Source: an uncultured Lachnospiraceae bacterium
GTDB taxonomy: Bacteria > Bacillota > Clostridia > Lachnospirales > Lachnospiraceae
Direction of reading: 5' to 3'
DNA length: 13,062 nucleotides
Assembly (NCBI GenBank): GCA_934343915.1
Contig: CAKRIL010000055.1
Location: 1-13,062 of the forward strand
The notes under the pieces are model-generated. The model had not been told where the DNA came from. It did no database searches and saw only the letters and a program-made list of their open reading frames with translations. Made by a program: the position numbers and the translations under genes. Positions 1 through 7,862 of the stretch are shown one piece after another (position 1 is the first letter of the stretch; each line of letters starts with the position of its first letter).

Positions 1-1265
1 TTATCATCATGCTCGGTGACCAGCTCGCCGTTAAGCTCATCTGTTATGCTTTTTATAATTTCCAGTCCAAGTCCGTGTTCTGAGAATACTCCGCTCCTTC
101 TGTTCTCCACAATTCCGTTAAAGCTGTTCTCCTGCCTTATTACAAGATAACCGAACTGTTCATTAACCTTCAGCGATATGAACGGCTTATGTTCCTTCCC
201 CGCGTCCGGCTTAAGCTCACGGCATGCTCTTATGGCATTGTCAAGAAGATTTGACAGGATAATGCACAATCTCGCATTGTCAATCGGCATGTTATCAGGG
301 CAATCAAGGCGGCATTTCAGTTCTATTTCATACTCCTCACACAGCTTCGCCTTGTCAGAGAGCAGTGCATCGGCAATCTTGTTGTTGCTGTACATATATT
401 TTACTGCAATCGTATCCACTATATCCTGAAGCTGTTCATGGGCTGCCTCTCCCTGACGCTCGGCAAGAAAAGCCGCTGCTCTGTCGACATTATCAAGTAT
501 GTATGCCTTTGCCTCATCCGCCTTATTAATGTGCTCCTCAAGTTCATTTTTTCTGCTGCTCTGACTGTCCAACTGTTCCTTTAAAATACGCGCGTTCACA
601 AGCTCACTCTGCTTTCTTATGTCCTGTTCTCCTGCCATAAACTGAATTATATTGAATATGAGCATACATGTAACACTTATAAGGCACACTAAAGCTGCAT
701 TGTAGTTCTCCGTATCATCCAATGTTATCCACAGTGTGCTCCACACAACAAAAATTTCCACAAATGCTACGAGAAATATACTTCCGTTAAAACTTTCTTT
801 AATCTTATCAATTTTTGCACACCATACCATCGTCACCACATATTCAATAAAAAATTCAAAAATTGAAAATCCTATTTTCCATACAGTCATTAACAGCATA
901 TCCTCAACAGTCAGGATAAGCTGAACATGATATACCGCAAACCCAATGACATAGAACACCGCCTCGCCCAAAATAAGGAATAGATACAGGAAGAAAGTGA
1001 ACCAAAGTGCAGCAAGCCTCCTGTCTTTGATAAACAACTGTACGCCTAAAACAGCACCAACGAATGCAAGCACAACATGCAGCTCATGCCCTATCAGCTC
1101 TGTATTCTGTAAAAACGTAAGAACCGACATACATATTGTAAGAATAATTATATATGCTTTTTTATTTTTGATATTACACACCTTTGTATGAAAATAAAAA
1201 GTGTATATTGCATTAGGTATGTTCAATAGCACATCCACTATGTCTTTAGGCTGCACTTCTATCAT
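1..1265 (-). CDS. AgrC-like GHKL sensor histidine kinase with degenerate H-box, 3' end cut by window
   Basis: The frame is open from an ATG at 1265 to the left edge, giving 421 codons; the C-terminus lies outside. It has about six hydrophobic membrane segments (roughly residues 38-55, 62-79, 86-117, 130-150, 162-181, 188-210), then a coiled-coil-like linker (about 212-285) and a GHKL ATPase domain. The N-box reads LSNLLDNAIRAC (337-348) and the G-box EHGLGLEII (396-404), both normal for the AgrC/ComP-like family, which senses peptides or envelope signals and phosphorylates a LytTR-type regulator. The usual RHDxxNH phospho-acceptor motif aligns with KADEAKA (248-254), so the His appears to be Ala; His245 and His276 are nearby but out of place. 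It starts 16 bases after the upstream lipoprotein gene, with a weak AGG-type site, so it is probably co-transcribed. A response regulator would be expected beyond the left edge. Family call is firm; inactivity as a kinase is inferred from alignment by eye. Confidence 0.88.
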   Translation of the reverse strand, partial: MIEVQPKDIVDVLLNIPNAIYTFYFHTKVCNIKNKKAYIIILTICMSVLTFLQNTELIGHELHVVLAFVGAVLGVQLFIKDRRLAALWFTFFLYLFLILGEAVFYVIGFAVYHVQLILTVEDMLLMTVWKIGFSIFEFFIEYVVTMVWCAKIDKIKESFNGSIFLVAFVEIFVVWSTLWITLDDTENYNAALVCLISVTCMLIFNIIQFMAGEQDIRKQSELVNARILKEQLDSQSSRKNELEEHINKADEAKAYILDNVDRAAAFLAERQGEAAHEQLQDIVDTIAVKYMYSNNKIADALLSDKAKLCEEYEIELKCRLDCPDNMPIDNARLCIILSNLLDNAIRACRELKPDAGKEHKPFISLKVNEQFGYLVIRQENSFNGIVENRRSGVFSEHGLGLEIIKSITDELNGELVTEHDD

Positions 1266-1281
1266 TCGTAGTTACCTGCCT

Positions 1282-3057
1282 TTATCGTATCTTTATATTC
1301 TCCTCACCGTTGTACATATATATACTATCATCTGTTTTATGGTATACCGGCCATACTGTGTAATCAAAATAACTGTAAGAATTCCAGTCATTTATTTCAT
1401 TCAGAACAGTCACATTATGTCCATCCATAATATTTTCACTATCAATAAAGTTATCATCAATACAATATATTCCATCATTCTTGCTGCTGTCATACATGAA
1501 TCTCCCTGACAGCACCATATAGGTATAATCATATTCGTGTCCCGTGAACAAATCTCCCTCACCAAGCTTATGTGTTCCTGTTCCATCTGTCTTTATTTCA
1601 ATAACTGAGCCATCCGATGAATTTTCCAAATAAATTGCATCATTCTCAGGCGCAGCTGTGAATGCCGAAACATTGCTCATATCTGCTTCGTAAAGCGTAG
1701 TTACAACCGGCTGTGACGTGTCTCCTTCAACCATATATATTCCATTATTATCTATATATACAACACTTCCATCATTCCATATATATCCGTTATACAAGTC
1801 GTCTGCATTGGCAATTTTCTTGACTGAATATGAAGCTTTATCAAACACATATACTCCGTCCATCGTAGCCAAAATAGTCTTGTCAAATGTATCACAGCTG
1901 CATCCAAAAGCATAACCGGCATATATATATGGTACTAATAATTCATAATAATCAGAGCCTAATTCTGTCAGTTTCATATTGTCGGTATCAAGATAATACA
2001 TATCGCTGTCCGTGATTATGAACATCTCATTTCCTTCTCTGTTTGCAATAATATCGTATTTCTCATCAGATGAATATAGCGAATATGCCTCCTCATTTCT
2101 GAACAATAATATTCCTGAATCCTCTGTGTTCTCATAAGCAGTTTGATTTAATCCCATGAACATAACTATATCGCCATTGTCATTTACTTCTATATATCCG
2201 CGCATTGCCTTATCCAAATACATTGATGTTTTAAACGATATAAGCTTCTCCATCCCGTTTACATCATATATAATGTACTGAGATTCCTTACCTTCATCAG
2301 AAAGTGCTGCACTTATTGAAGCTTCCTTAATACCTGCATCCTGCTTTACATACACAATGTAATCACTATCAACTGTAAAATATGCTCTCAGCACATCTGT
2401 ATCAATATATGTATTCGTATCATAATCTGCATTATATAAATACAAATCCATTCCTACACTATCTGTACCTGACGGTGTGCAATACAATACACTTCTTCCG
2501 TTGACCGAAATATCAACATTGGCTGACTCTCTATATAATGTATGGTTAAAACTGCAATTATCAGTAAGAAGAACAGGAGCAATTTTCTTATCAATATAAT
2601 ACAGCTCATACCCATTCTGCCCCTGCATTACATATATAGCTGCCATGCCATAATCTGCTTCATAATTGCCTACAAATATACTCTCATTAAAGATTACATC
2701 TTTTCTCGACTCAATTAATTCAGGATTGAAGCAATCTCCTTGCTTGTTGATAAATCCAACATCTTTTACATATGTAATCCAATCATTATCATCTGATATT
2801 GTATCCCAGCCTCCTGCTATGCTGCTGATTCCGCTGTAAACCGGCTCAGTCATGCCATCAACAGTTGTATCCGCTTCTGTTGAACTCTCAGACTCCTTAT
2901 TTTCAATCACTCCCTCCGTAGTTTCTTCTGTTGTTACATCAACCGTTGTACTTTCCGTACTGTTATCATTATCCTTTACATCTGCCTTAGAACTGCATCC
3001 ACTAAGTGCAATAGCGGCAGATACACATATAATTCCTCTTAATACTTGTCTTTTCAT
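1282..3057 (-). CDS. Lipoprotein, putative beta-propeller surface protein (copy 1 of a tandem pair)
   Basis: This is a 591-residue protein with a classic lipoprotein signal: positive MKRQVLR, a hydrophobic stretch, then lipobox LSGC with the lipidated Cys at 21. An acidic Ser/Thr/Glu linker follows to about residue 70, typical of a spacer across the Gram-positive wall. The rest is rich in short repeated beta-strand patterns such as DMYYLDTDN, DGVYVFDKAS, NNGIYMVEGD and DSIYMYNGEE, which resemble TolB/WD40-like or DUF5050-like propeller blades; the exact family is not recognised. It is a full-length paralogue of the next gene upstream: both share GFINKQG near the start of the domain, then xINPVLL or xIAPVLL, DISxxGxxVLY, and a C-terminal MYNGE. 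The start is supported by AGAGG seven bases before the ATG. The stop is 16 bases before the sensor kinase gene. Likely role, by inference: an extracellular ligand-binding or scaffold protein serving the operon's envelope components. Confidence 0.88.
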   Translation of the reverse strand: MKRQVLRGIICVSAAIALSGCSSKADVKDNDNSTESTTVDVTTEETTEGVIENKESESSTEADTTVDGMTEPVYSGISSIAGGWDTISDDNDWITYVKDVGFINKQGDCFNPELIESRKDVIFNESIFVGNYEADYGMAAIYVMQGQNGYELYYIDKKIAPVLLTDNCSFNHTLYRESANVDISVNGRSVLYCTPSGTDSVGMDLYLYNADYDTNTYIDTDVLRAYFTVDSDYIVYVKQDAGIKEASISAALSDEGKESQYIIYDVNGMEKLISFKTSMYLDKAMRGYIEVNDNGDIVMFMGLNQTAYENTEDSGILLFRNEEAYSLYSSDEKYDIIANREGNEMFIITDSDMYYLDTDNMKLTELGSDYYELLVPYIYAGYAFGCSCDTFDKTILATMDGVYVFDKASYSVKKIANADDLYNGYIWNDGSVVYIDNNGIYMVEGDTSQPVVTTLYEADMSNVSAFTAAPENDAIYLENSSDGSVIEIKTDGTGTHKLGEGDLFTGHEYDYTYMVLSGRFMYDSSKNDGIYCIDDNFIDSENIMDGHNVTVLNEINDWNSYSYFDYTVWPVYHKTDDSIYMYNGEENIKIR

Positions 3058-3088
3058 TATTTTTCCTCTCTTTTTAATAAGGTTATAG

Positions 3089-4825
3089 TCAGTTCATTAA
3101 ATCCAAATTCACCACATTCTCTCCGTTGTACATACATACAGTGCCATCCGTCAAGGAATATACCATCCATATTGAATTATATGTATATATCTCACCGACT
3201 TCCCTGACATCTATAAGCCTGACCTCATCACAATTTGAATCGGCACTGTATATATGCTCTTCACCACGATAATCATCACCCAACAGTATATACTGCTTTG
3301 CAAACGGGAGATATTCTATGTCATTGAAAACTGAATAACTTATGCTGCCTGATATTTTGTGCAATACAATGCCATCCTTATCAACAGCATATAGATTATG
3401 ACCCGTATTTTCATCATGGACATAAAACCATATATTGTCATCTAAAGGCTGACAAGGTAAAATATCATACATTGTATCTTCTATGTTTCCCTCCGAAGTA
3501 CTGAAAATGGTTGTTATCTGAGGTTTTATGCTCAGATTTTCAATTCTGTATATTTTACTGTCATCAATGGCAATAATTGCATCTGATTCCGAATAATTAA
3601 TTATCATCGCATCTCTAGAACGCCAGTCCATGTTCAGTAATTTCTCCAACTTTAACGTATCACTATCCCACAGATATATTCCATCTTCCGCTGCAAATAC
3701 ACAATTATCAAACGAATCAATATTGTACACCAATTTATTCCTTGTAGTCCACGCTGACATACTCATCTTATAACTTCCGCTTATTTCAATACTTTGCATA
3801 TCATCAACATTATAATAACGAATACCCTCCGCATCTATCACAAACATTTCATCCATATCATGAGCTACCACAAAATCATATGTCTCATTACCGATTTTAA
3901 TCAATTCCTGAAATTCACCATTTCTTATAAGGTATACTGCCCTCGGGTATAAGGTGCTTTCCAAACCAGTAAAAGATTCATTAAAAATCAAGATATCTCC
4001 GTTATCCCTAACTTCCCATAATCCATTAGCATAGAGATAAACGCCATATTCATTCGCTGCATAAGTACCGCATTCGCTCATGGTTTTCAAATCTAATATT
4101 GTGAAAGTCATATTATCCGTATTTCCATTATCAACATAATCCTGTGACATTTCACAATACACAATATGTTCTCCATCCAGCGTAAAGTTTGCACCATATG
4201 CATTAGATGTAACAATCATATCTGAAGCATTGTCAACATTATAAAGATGTAAATCAAAATCATCCTTACGTCCCATGTTACCTAATGATTTAGAATTATC
4301 ACGATATAAAACCCACTTTCCATCTGCTGAAATATCGCAATGAAGCATAACATTATAATAATCTTCACTTTCCACAGTTGATAACAATACTGGATTTATA
4401 CGGCTATCTAAATAATACAAATTGGTTTTACATTCTATTCTGTCCAATACAGCAACCACGGCACATTCCCCGTAACGACCAGTACCATCATAGTCATAAT
4501 ATGTATTCAATAAAGATTGCCCATTAAATTCGAAATAACAGCTTTGATTTTCTCCTATCCTGAAGACGTTTCCCTGCTTATTTATAAACCCTACTCCATC
4601 ACAATACATAATCATATTGTCATCATTATAATTATTTACACTTGATGTTTTCCATGAACTGTCAGATTCGTTATAATCTGATACCGTCTTTTTCTCTGTG
4701 TTATCAGTATTCTTCGTCATATAACCATTAGCACTATCAATATTTCTTTTCTGCTTGTTACATGCACCCAAACAGCACATAATTAATAATATGCCCCAAA
4801 ATAATAAGTACCTCTTTTTCCACAT
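3089..4825 (-). CDS. Lipoprotein, putative beta-propeller surface protein (copy 2 of a tandem pair)
   Basis: Starting at the ATG at 4825 this encodes 578 residues beginning MWKKRYLLFW, with a short hydrophobic core and lipobox LGAC (lipid Cys at 22). An in-frame TTG at 4858 would add eleven residues and overlap the previous gene, but it lacks a ribosome site; AAGGTGG eight bases before 4825 decides the start. A polar linker leads into a domain with the same blade-like repeats as copy 1, for example LYYLDSRINPVLL, DISADGKWVLY, EGIRYYNVDD, DGIYLWDSDT and CMYNGENVV. Similarity to copy 1 runs from the GFINKQG motif to the C-terminus, so the two arose by tandem gene duplication and have since diverged considerably. 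It lies 22 bases after the TPR-NPCBM gene and 31 bases before copy 1. The substrate is unknown; an extracellular, membrane-tethered binding protein is the most likely role. Confidence 0.87.
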   Translation of the reverse strand: MWKKRYLLFWGILLIMCCLGACNKQKRNIDSANGYMTKNTDNTEKKTVSDYNESDSSWKTSSVNNYNDDNMIMYCDGVGFINKQGNVFRIGENQSCYFEFNGQSLLNTYYDYDGTGRYGECAVVAVLDRIECKTNLYYLDSRINPVLLSTVESEDYYNVMLHCDISADGKWVLYRDNSKSLGNMGRKDDFDLHLYNVDNASDMIVTSNAYGANFTLDGEHIVYCEMSQDYVDNGNTDNMTFTILDLKTMSECGTYAANEYGVYLYANGLWEVRDNGDILIFNESFTGLESTLYPRAVYLIRNGEFQELIKIGNETYDFVVAHDMDEMFVIDAEGIRYYNVDDMQSIEISGSYKMSMSAWTTRNKLVYNIDSFDNCVFAAEDGIYLWDSDTLKLEKLLNMDWRSRDAMIINYSESDAIIAIDDSKIYRIENLSIKPQITTIFSTSEGNIEDTMYDILPCQPLDDNIWFYVHDENTGHNLYAVDKDGIVLHKISGSISYSVFNDIEYLPFAKQYILLGDDYRGEEHIYSADSNCDEVRLIDVREVGEIYTYNSIWMVYSLTDGTVCMYNGENVVNLDLMN

Positions 4826-4833
4826 AAGCACAT

Positions 4834-4840
4834 CCACCTT
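4834..4840 (-). promoter_or_regulatory. Ribosome binding site deciding the lipoprotein copy 2 start
   Basis: On the minus strand this reads AAGGTGG, eight bases upstream of the ATG at 4825. It favours that ATG over the in-frame TTG at 4858, and removes an apparent 11-base overlap with the upstream gene. Confidence 0.75.
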
Positions 4841-4847
4841 ATCACAA

Positions 4848-6512
4848 TTATTTTTCAAGTTTCGGATTAAGCAAATAAAAATAGCAGCTATTATAACCGT
4901 TTATACCTTCACATACAATTTTTATAAAATCTGCACCTGCAATATCAACTGTAAAGCTCATCTTTGTACTCTTTCTTGTTATAGGTTCAGAACGATATAC
5001 ACAGACATCATCAGCATATATTACCAACCTGCACTGACCCTGAGCAGAAGTCTTGTCCTCAGGTGCAATTTCACCTGATATGGTTCTGTATTCCTTTCCC
5101 AAGTAGTATTCAGCTTGTGATGTACCTTGCCAAAAATTGCTCTCATACATACCGAGTCTAATCGCACATTTATAATCATCATATGTGTTACCTAACGTAT
5201 CCGTAAGAGTCACTCCATATGTCCACTTTGGCCACATATTCGAATCATAGTTTACCGGAGTAAGCTCATCAAGATATACAGGCTGCATACTGTCAATATA
5301 TTCGTATTCACTTACAAGACGCTCATCATAGCCCACTACTTCGTATGCTATATTGCATACATTGATTGCGAGTTCTAAATCTCTGTTTTCAACTGCACTA
5401 TTAGCTGCTGCAATTACATTATTAAGGTATGTATTTACGCAATCCTGTCTGTTTCCCGCTAACACAATATCATTAGGAAATGTATTTAAGGCATCATCTA
5501 AGACCTTAATAGCACTGCCATAATCCTCTGCCTCTATATAGCTGTCCTTCCATTCTACATATACATTTTTCATAATACTTGTTATATTTTCTACGCTTTC
5601 ATCCGCTTCAGATATGTTTTTTATTACATCAAGGGCAACGCTTCCCTCACTAATTGCATCTGAATATCTTTCCTCTGCAAATGCCGAATTAATGTTGTTA
5701 ATAACCGAATCAGCATATAAATTGCAACACTCAACAAGCTTAGAAATTAATTTTTCATCATTATATGTATCTTTTTCATCTTCAAGCATTCTTATTGCAT
5801 CAACAAAATTACCGGCACTGATATAGATATCAGCCTGTTTTATAGAATCGTCTACATTCTGTGCCAGCAAAAGATTCCTGCAGTTTTCCAACTCGTCATC
5901 AAGTGATGTGTTTTTTCCTATGATATCCATTGCATTAATAATCTGATTTACAGCCTTTGAATAATCACCTGCTGCTTTATATTCCTCTACTTTAGACAAT
6001 ATCTGTGATATATACTCTTTTTTAGAATTTTTTGCTCCTTCACTTGCTTTATCAAAAAAAGTATCTTCATATATTACCTTATTATACATTACATATGCAT
6101 ACGCGTAATTTTCCTCATTATATGCATTCACCGCATCCGAGTAACTCTTCTTGGATTCATACAGAACATTAAGCTTGTTGTTCACATTTGTTATTTTTTC
6201 AGAAATATCTCTATCTTCAATATGTCCAACCATATTAAGGAAATCGATTGTATCGTCATAGGTTATCTTATTATTCAAAAATGCATCATAGTATGAATCA
6301 ATAGCATTTAATATTGAATCTGACATATCATACTGTTCATCGTAATCCGAAGAATTATAAATCCGCACTGCCTGATTAATCTTTCCTTGTTTTACTGCAC
6401 GATTGAATTTATTAATCGGTATATTCCAAATTATTGCAAATATAACTACCGCAGCCACTATTATTACACTTGTTATTGCACTTATAATAATTATCTTTTT
6501 CTTTTTGTTCAT
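4848..6512 (-). CDS. Membrane-anchored TPR-like protein with C-terminal NPCBM-like domain
   Basis: This is a 554-residue protein. The N-terminus MNKKKK followed by one hydrophobic helix (about 7-29) fits a signal anchor with the basic end in the cytoplasm and the rest outside. Residues about 33-400 are helical and contain TPR-like units with the pattern A-x-x-x-G/E-x-Y/F-x-x-A-I (for example around 34-52, 175-200, 225-243, 273-298, 323-345, 367-390). The C-terminal part (about 411-552) looks like an NPCBM or NEW2 carbohydrate-binding fold: a conserved WPKW segment, IRLGMYESNF, then SQAEYYLGKEYRTISGEI, a DDVCVYRSE strand, and an ADFIKIVCEG strand near the end. GGAGG ten bases before the ATG supports the start. 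It sits 47 bases after the pseudokinase gene, so the pair may act as the inside and outside halves of one receptor. Wall-sugar or glycan binding is inferred from the domain family. Confidence 0.85.
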   Translation of the reverse strand: MNKKKKIIIISAITSVIIVAAVVIFAIIWNIPINKFNRAVKQGKINQAVRIYNSSDYDEQYDMSDSILNAIDSYYDAFLNNKITYDDTIDFLNMVGHIEDRDISEKITNVNNKLNVLYESKKSYSDAVNAYNEENYAYAYVMYNKVIYEDTFFDKASEGAKNSKKEYISQILSKVEEYKAAGDYSKAVNQIINAMDIIGKNTSLDDELENCRNLLLAQNVDDSIKQADIYISAGNFVDAIRMLEDEKDTYNDEKLISKLVECCNLYADSVINNINSAFAEERYSDAISEGSVALDVIKNISEADESVENITSIMKNVYVEWKDSYIEAEDYGSAIKVLDDALNTFPNDIVLAGNRQDCVNTYLNNVIAAANSAVENRDLELAINVCNIAYEVVGYDERLVSEYEYIDSMQPVYLDELTPVNYDSNMWPKWTYGVTLTDTLGNTYDDYKCAIRLGMYESNFWQGTSQAEYYLGKEYRTISGEIAPEDKTSAQGQCRLVIYADDVCVYRSEPITRKSTKMSFTVDIAGADFIKIVCEGINGYNSCYFYLLNPKLEK

Positions 6513-6559
6513 ATACTTATTTCCTCCGATTATTAAATAAATTAATTTTCCATAACTAT

Positions 6560-7447
6560 TTATTTTGAAAGCTCCCGCATAAGCTGTGCTATTCGGCGAT
6601 ACCGCTTTCTGCGTTTTAGTTCTATTGCACGCATAATTATTTTTGAAAGCTTCTCTGAAATCTGCGGATTTAACTCATGCGGCGATTTTGTATCATCATG
6701 TATGAATCTGTTCGTCGACTCATCAGGTCTGATTCCGGTAGCCATCTTATACATTACCGCTCCCAACATATACACATCCGACCATGTGCCTGCTTCCGAA
6801 CAGCGTCCATATCCCTCCGGCGGACAATATCCCGGATACATAGTGCATACATGCATATCTCGAACAGTATTTTTTCCCCAACATCCTCCATCCACTATGA
6901 GCTTAACATTTTCATATGCATCTCTGTCAGTGCAGATTAAGATGTTTTCCGGAACAATGTGCAAATGTAAAATTGATTTTTTATGTAATTCATCCAATGC
7001 ACGGCATAGACAACGTGCAATATATCTGATTTCATCTTCCGCAAGACAGCCATTTTTCCTAATGTGAAGCTCTAAATTCATTGCCTCCACCGACTCGGTA
7101 ACACAATACGCCGTATTATTTTCACAAAATACATCATATGTGCTTAATATATTAGGATTATTACATACTCTGCCGGCAAGCTTCGCTGATTCGACAAACC
7201 TTCCCTTTGAATACTCGCACTCTCTCAGTAATCGTTGACTATGCGGAAGCTGTATCTCTTTTTCACCACATTCTCTCACCAAAATACTGTGCATATAGAA
7301 TTCACTCACTACGCACATACACTGTGTCTTACCATCTATTGCTTTATAATCATATTTATAACCATGATTCCCCAACTGCTCTGTAATTTTATAACGATTA
7401 TTCAAAACAGCTCCTATGGGAAGCATGTTAAACTCGCCCAGTTTCAT
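6560..7447 (-). CDS. Serine/threonine protein kinase-fold protein, predicted pseudokinase
   Basis: This is a 295-residue soluble protein covering one protein-kinase domain, without a membrane helix or PASTA repeats. The fold is clear: NNRYKITEQLG at the N-lobe start (17-26), Glu86 in helix C, PENILI (166-171), GYCPPEGYG at the APE position (206-214), WSDVYMLGAVMYKMATGIRP (222-241) in the C-lobe. The catalytic residues are not kept. The glycine loop has only its first Gly (LGNHGYKYDY, 25-34), the VAIK lysine is Ser48, HRD is HLH (161-163) with the catalytic Asp replaced by His, and DFG aligns as VDG (185-187). A stable but catalytically dead binding or scaffold protein is therefore likely. GAGGG six bases before the ATG supports the start at 7447 over the internal Met8. 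It lies between an SGNH gene remnant and the TPR-NPCBM gene. A second, decayed copy of this family is present at 8190-8282. Confidence 0.9.
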   Translation of the reverse strand: MKLGEFNMLPIGAVLNNRYKITEQLGNHGYKYDYKAIDGKTQCMCVVSEFYMHSILVRECGEKEIQLPHSQRLLRECEYSKGRFVESAKLAGRVCNNPNILSTYDVFCENNTAYCVTESVEAMNLELHIRKNGCLAEDEIRYIARCLCRALDELHKKSILHLHIVPENILICTDRDAYENVKLIVDGGCWGKNTVRDMHVCTMYPGYCPPEGYGRCSEAGTWSDVYMLGAVMYKMATGIRPDESTNRFIHDDTKSPHELNPQISEKLSKIIMRAIELKRRKRYRRIAQLMRELSK

Positions 7448-7456
7448 ACAATACCC

Positions 7457-7562
7457 TCACGAAATTATCCTTCTCGCCACCAGCCCTGCAAGCGTCTTCA
7501 TTAACTCCTTGGTCGGATGCGTTCCGTCGATTGAATCATACGAAATATTATATGAATTTATC
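7457..7562 (-). pseudogene. Remnant of a second SGNH/GDSL hydrolase gene (C-terminal end only)
   Basis: Read on the minus strand this stretch encodes SYNISYDSIDGTHPTKELMK and continues as TLAGLVARRIIS followed by TGA at 7457. It matches the C-terminus of the intact PARG-SGNH protein (SYNIPYDSMDGTHPTKKGMN, then TLAELVVRGI), including the SGNH block V Asp and His (DGTH). No start codon, ribosome site or upstream SGNH sequence precedes it; the homology fades near 7562 inside the end of the WXG-partner gene. Its stop lies only nine bases before the kinase start, suggesting the lost gene was directly followed by this kinase. It is probably not translated. Confidence 0.85.
7466..7556 (-). repeat. 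Imperfect direct repeat, copy A (pairs with 8276-8366)
   Basis: About 91 bases match 8276-8366 without gaps at roughly four of five positions, offset by 810 bases. The shared stretches include TTCATATAATATT and CGCTTGCAG on the minus strand. The repeat brackets the WXG gene pair and is a by-product of the SGNH gene duplication rather than a mobile-element end. Confidence 0.8.
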
Positions 7563-7862
7563 AGATAACTGCTGCCTGCTAATCTGCGTCCCCCACGCTC
7601 TTATGGTTCCATCTGCCGTCACGTAAGCATCTGCACCCTTTTCTATGGTCTGTGCAAGCCTTATCAGACCGCTGTTCAACGAACCAAGCTGATTATTAAT
7701 CTGTGAAAGTGTTGAAGCTAATTCAGCATCCATTATTGAATCATCAATCCTGCCCTTTGTCGTGCGGAACGAGGACTGTATTCCCGATACAGTACTTTTT
7801 ATTCTCCTTATTCGTCCCGAACATGAAATGACCGCTCTTACATCAATTAAGGTCGAACTCAT
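7548..7862 (-). CDS. WXG100-like partner protein with YxxxD motif (ESX-type small protein)
   Basis: This is a 104-residue protein of the size and helical make-up of ESAT-6/WXG100 family members, with two predicted helices separated by a turn around residues 36-46. It lacks a WXG motif at the turn, but just after helix 2 it has Y80-V-T-A-D84, matching the YxxxD/E export motif of type VII secretion substrates. The ATG overlaps the stop of the WXG gene by four bases (ATGA), with GGTGG upstream, so the two proteins are likely made in equal amounts and pair as a heterodimer. In known ESX pairs the YxxxD of one partner and the WXG turn of the other form a joint signal. Its last codons and stop (7548) lie over the SGNH remnant in a different frame, so the extreme C-terminus may have been changed by the duplication or deletion event. 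No signal peptide is visible, as expected for this route. Confidence 0.75.
   Translation of the reverse strand: MSSTLIDVRAVISCSGRIRRIKSTVSGIQSSFRTTKGRIDDSIMDAELASTLSQINNQLGSLNSGLIRLAQTIEKGADAYVTADGTIRAWGTQISRQQLSDKFI

Noticed and set aside
2852..3088. Plus-strand reading frame rich in Ser, Val and Thr
   Set aside because: It is the antisense of the lipoprotein's acidic linker and signal peptide; no ribosome site or family resemblance.
4826..4858. TTG start of lipoprotein copy 2 overlapping the TPR-NPCBM gene
   Set aside because: AAGGTGG is ideally spaced for the ATG at 4825, and the added residues would place polar residues before the signal peptide.
6513..6559. Possible internal promoter or terminator in the AT-rich gap before the TPR-NPCBM gene
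   Set aside because: I see no stem-loop followed by a T run and no convincing -35/-10 pair; only a ribosome site is clear.
6677..7067. Two overlapping plus-strand reading frames opposite the pseudokinase
   Set aside because: Antisense of a clear kinase-fold gene, with unlikely composition and no ribosome site.
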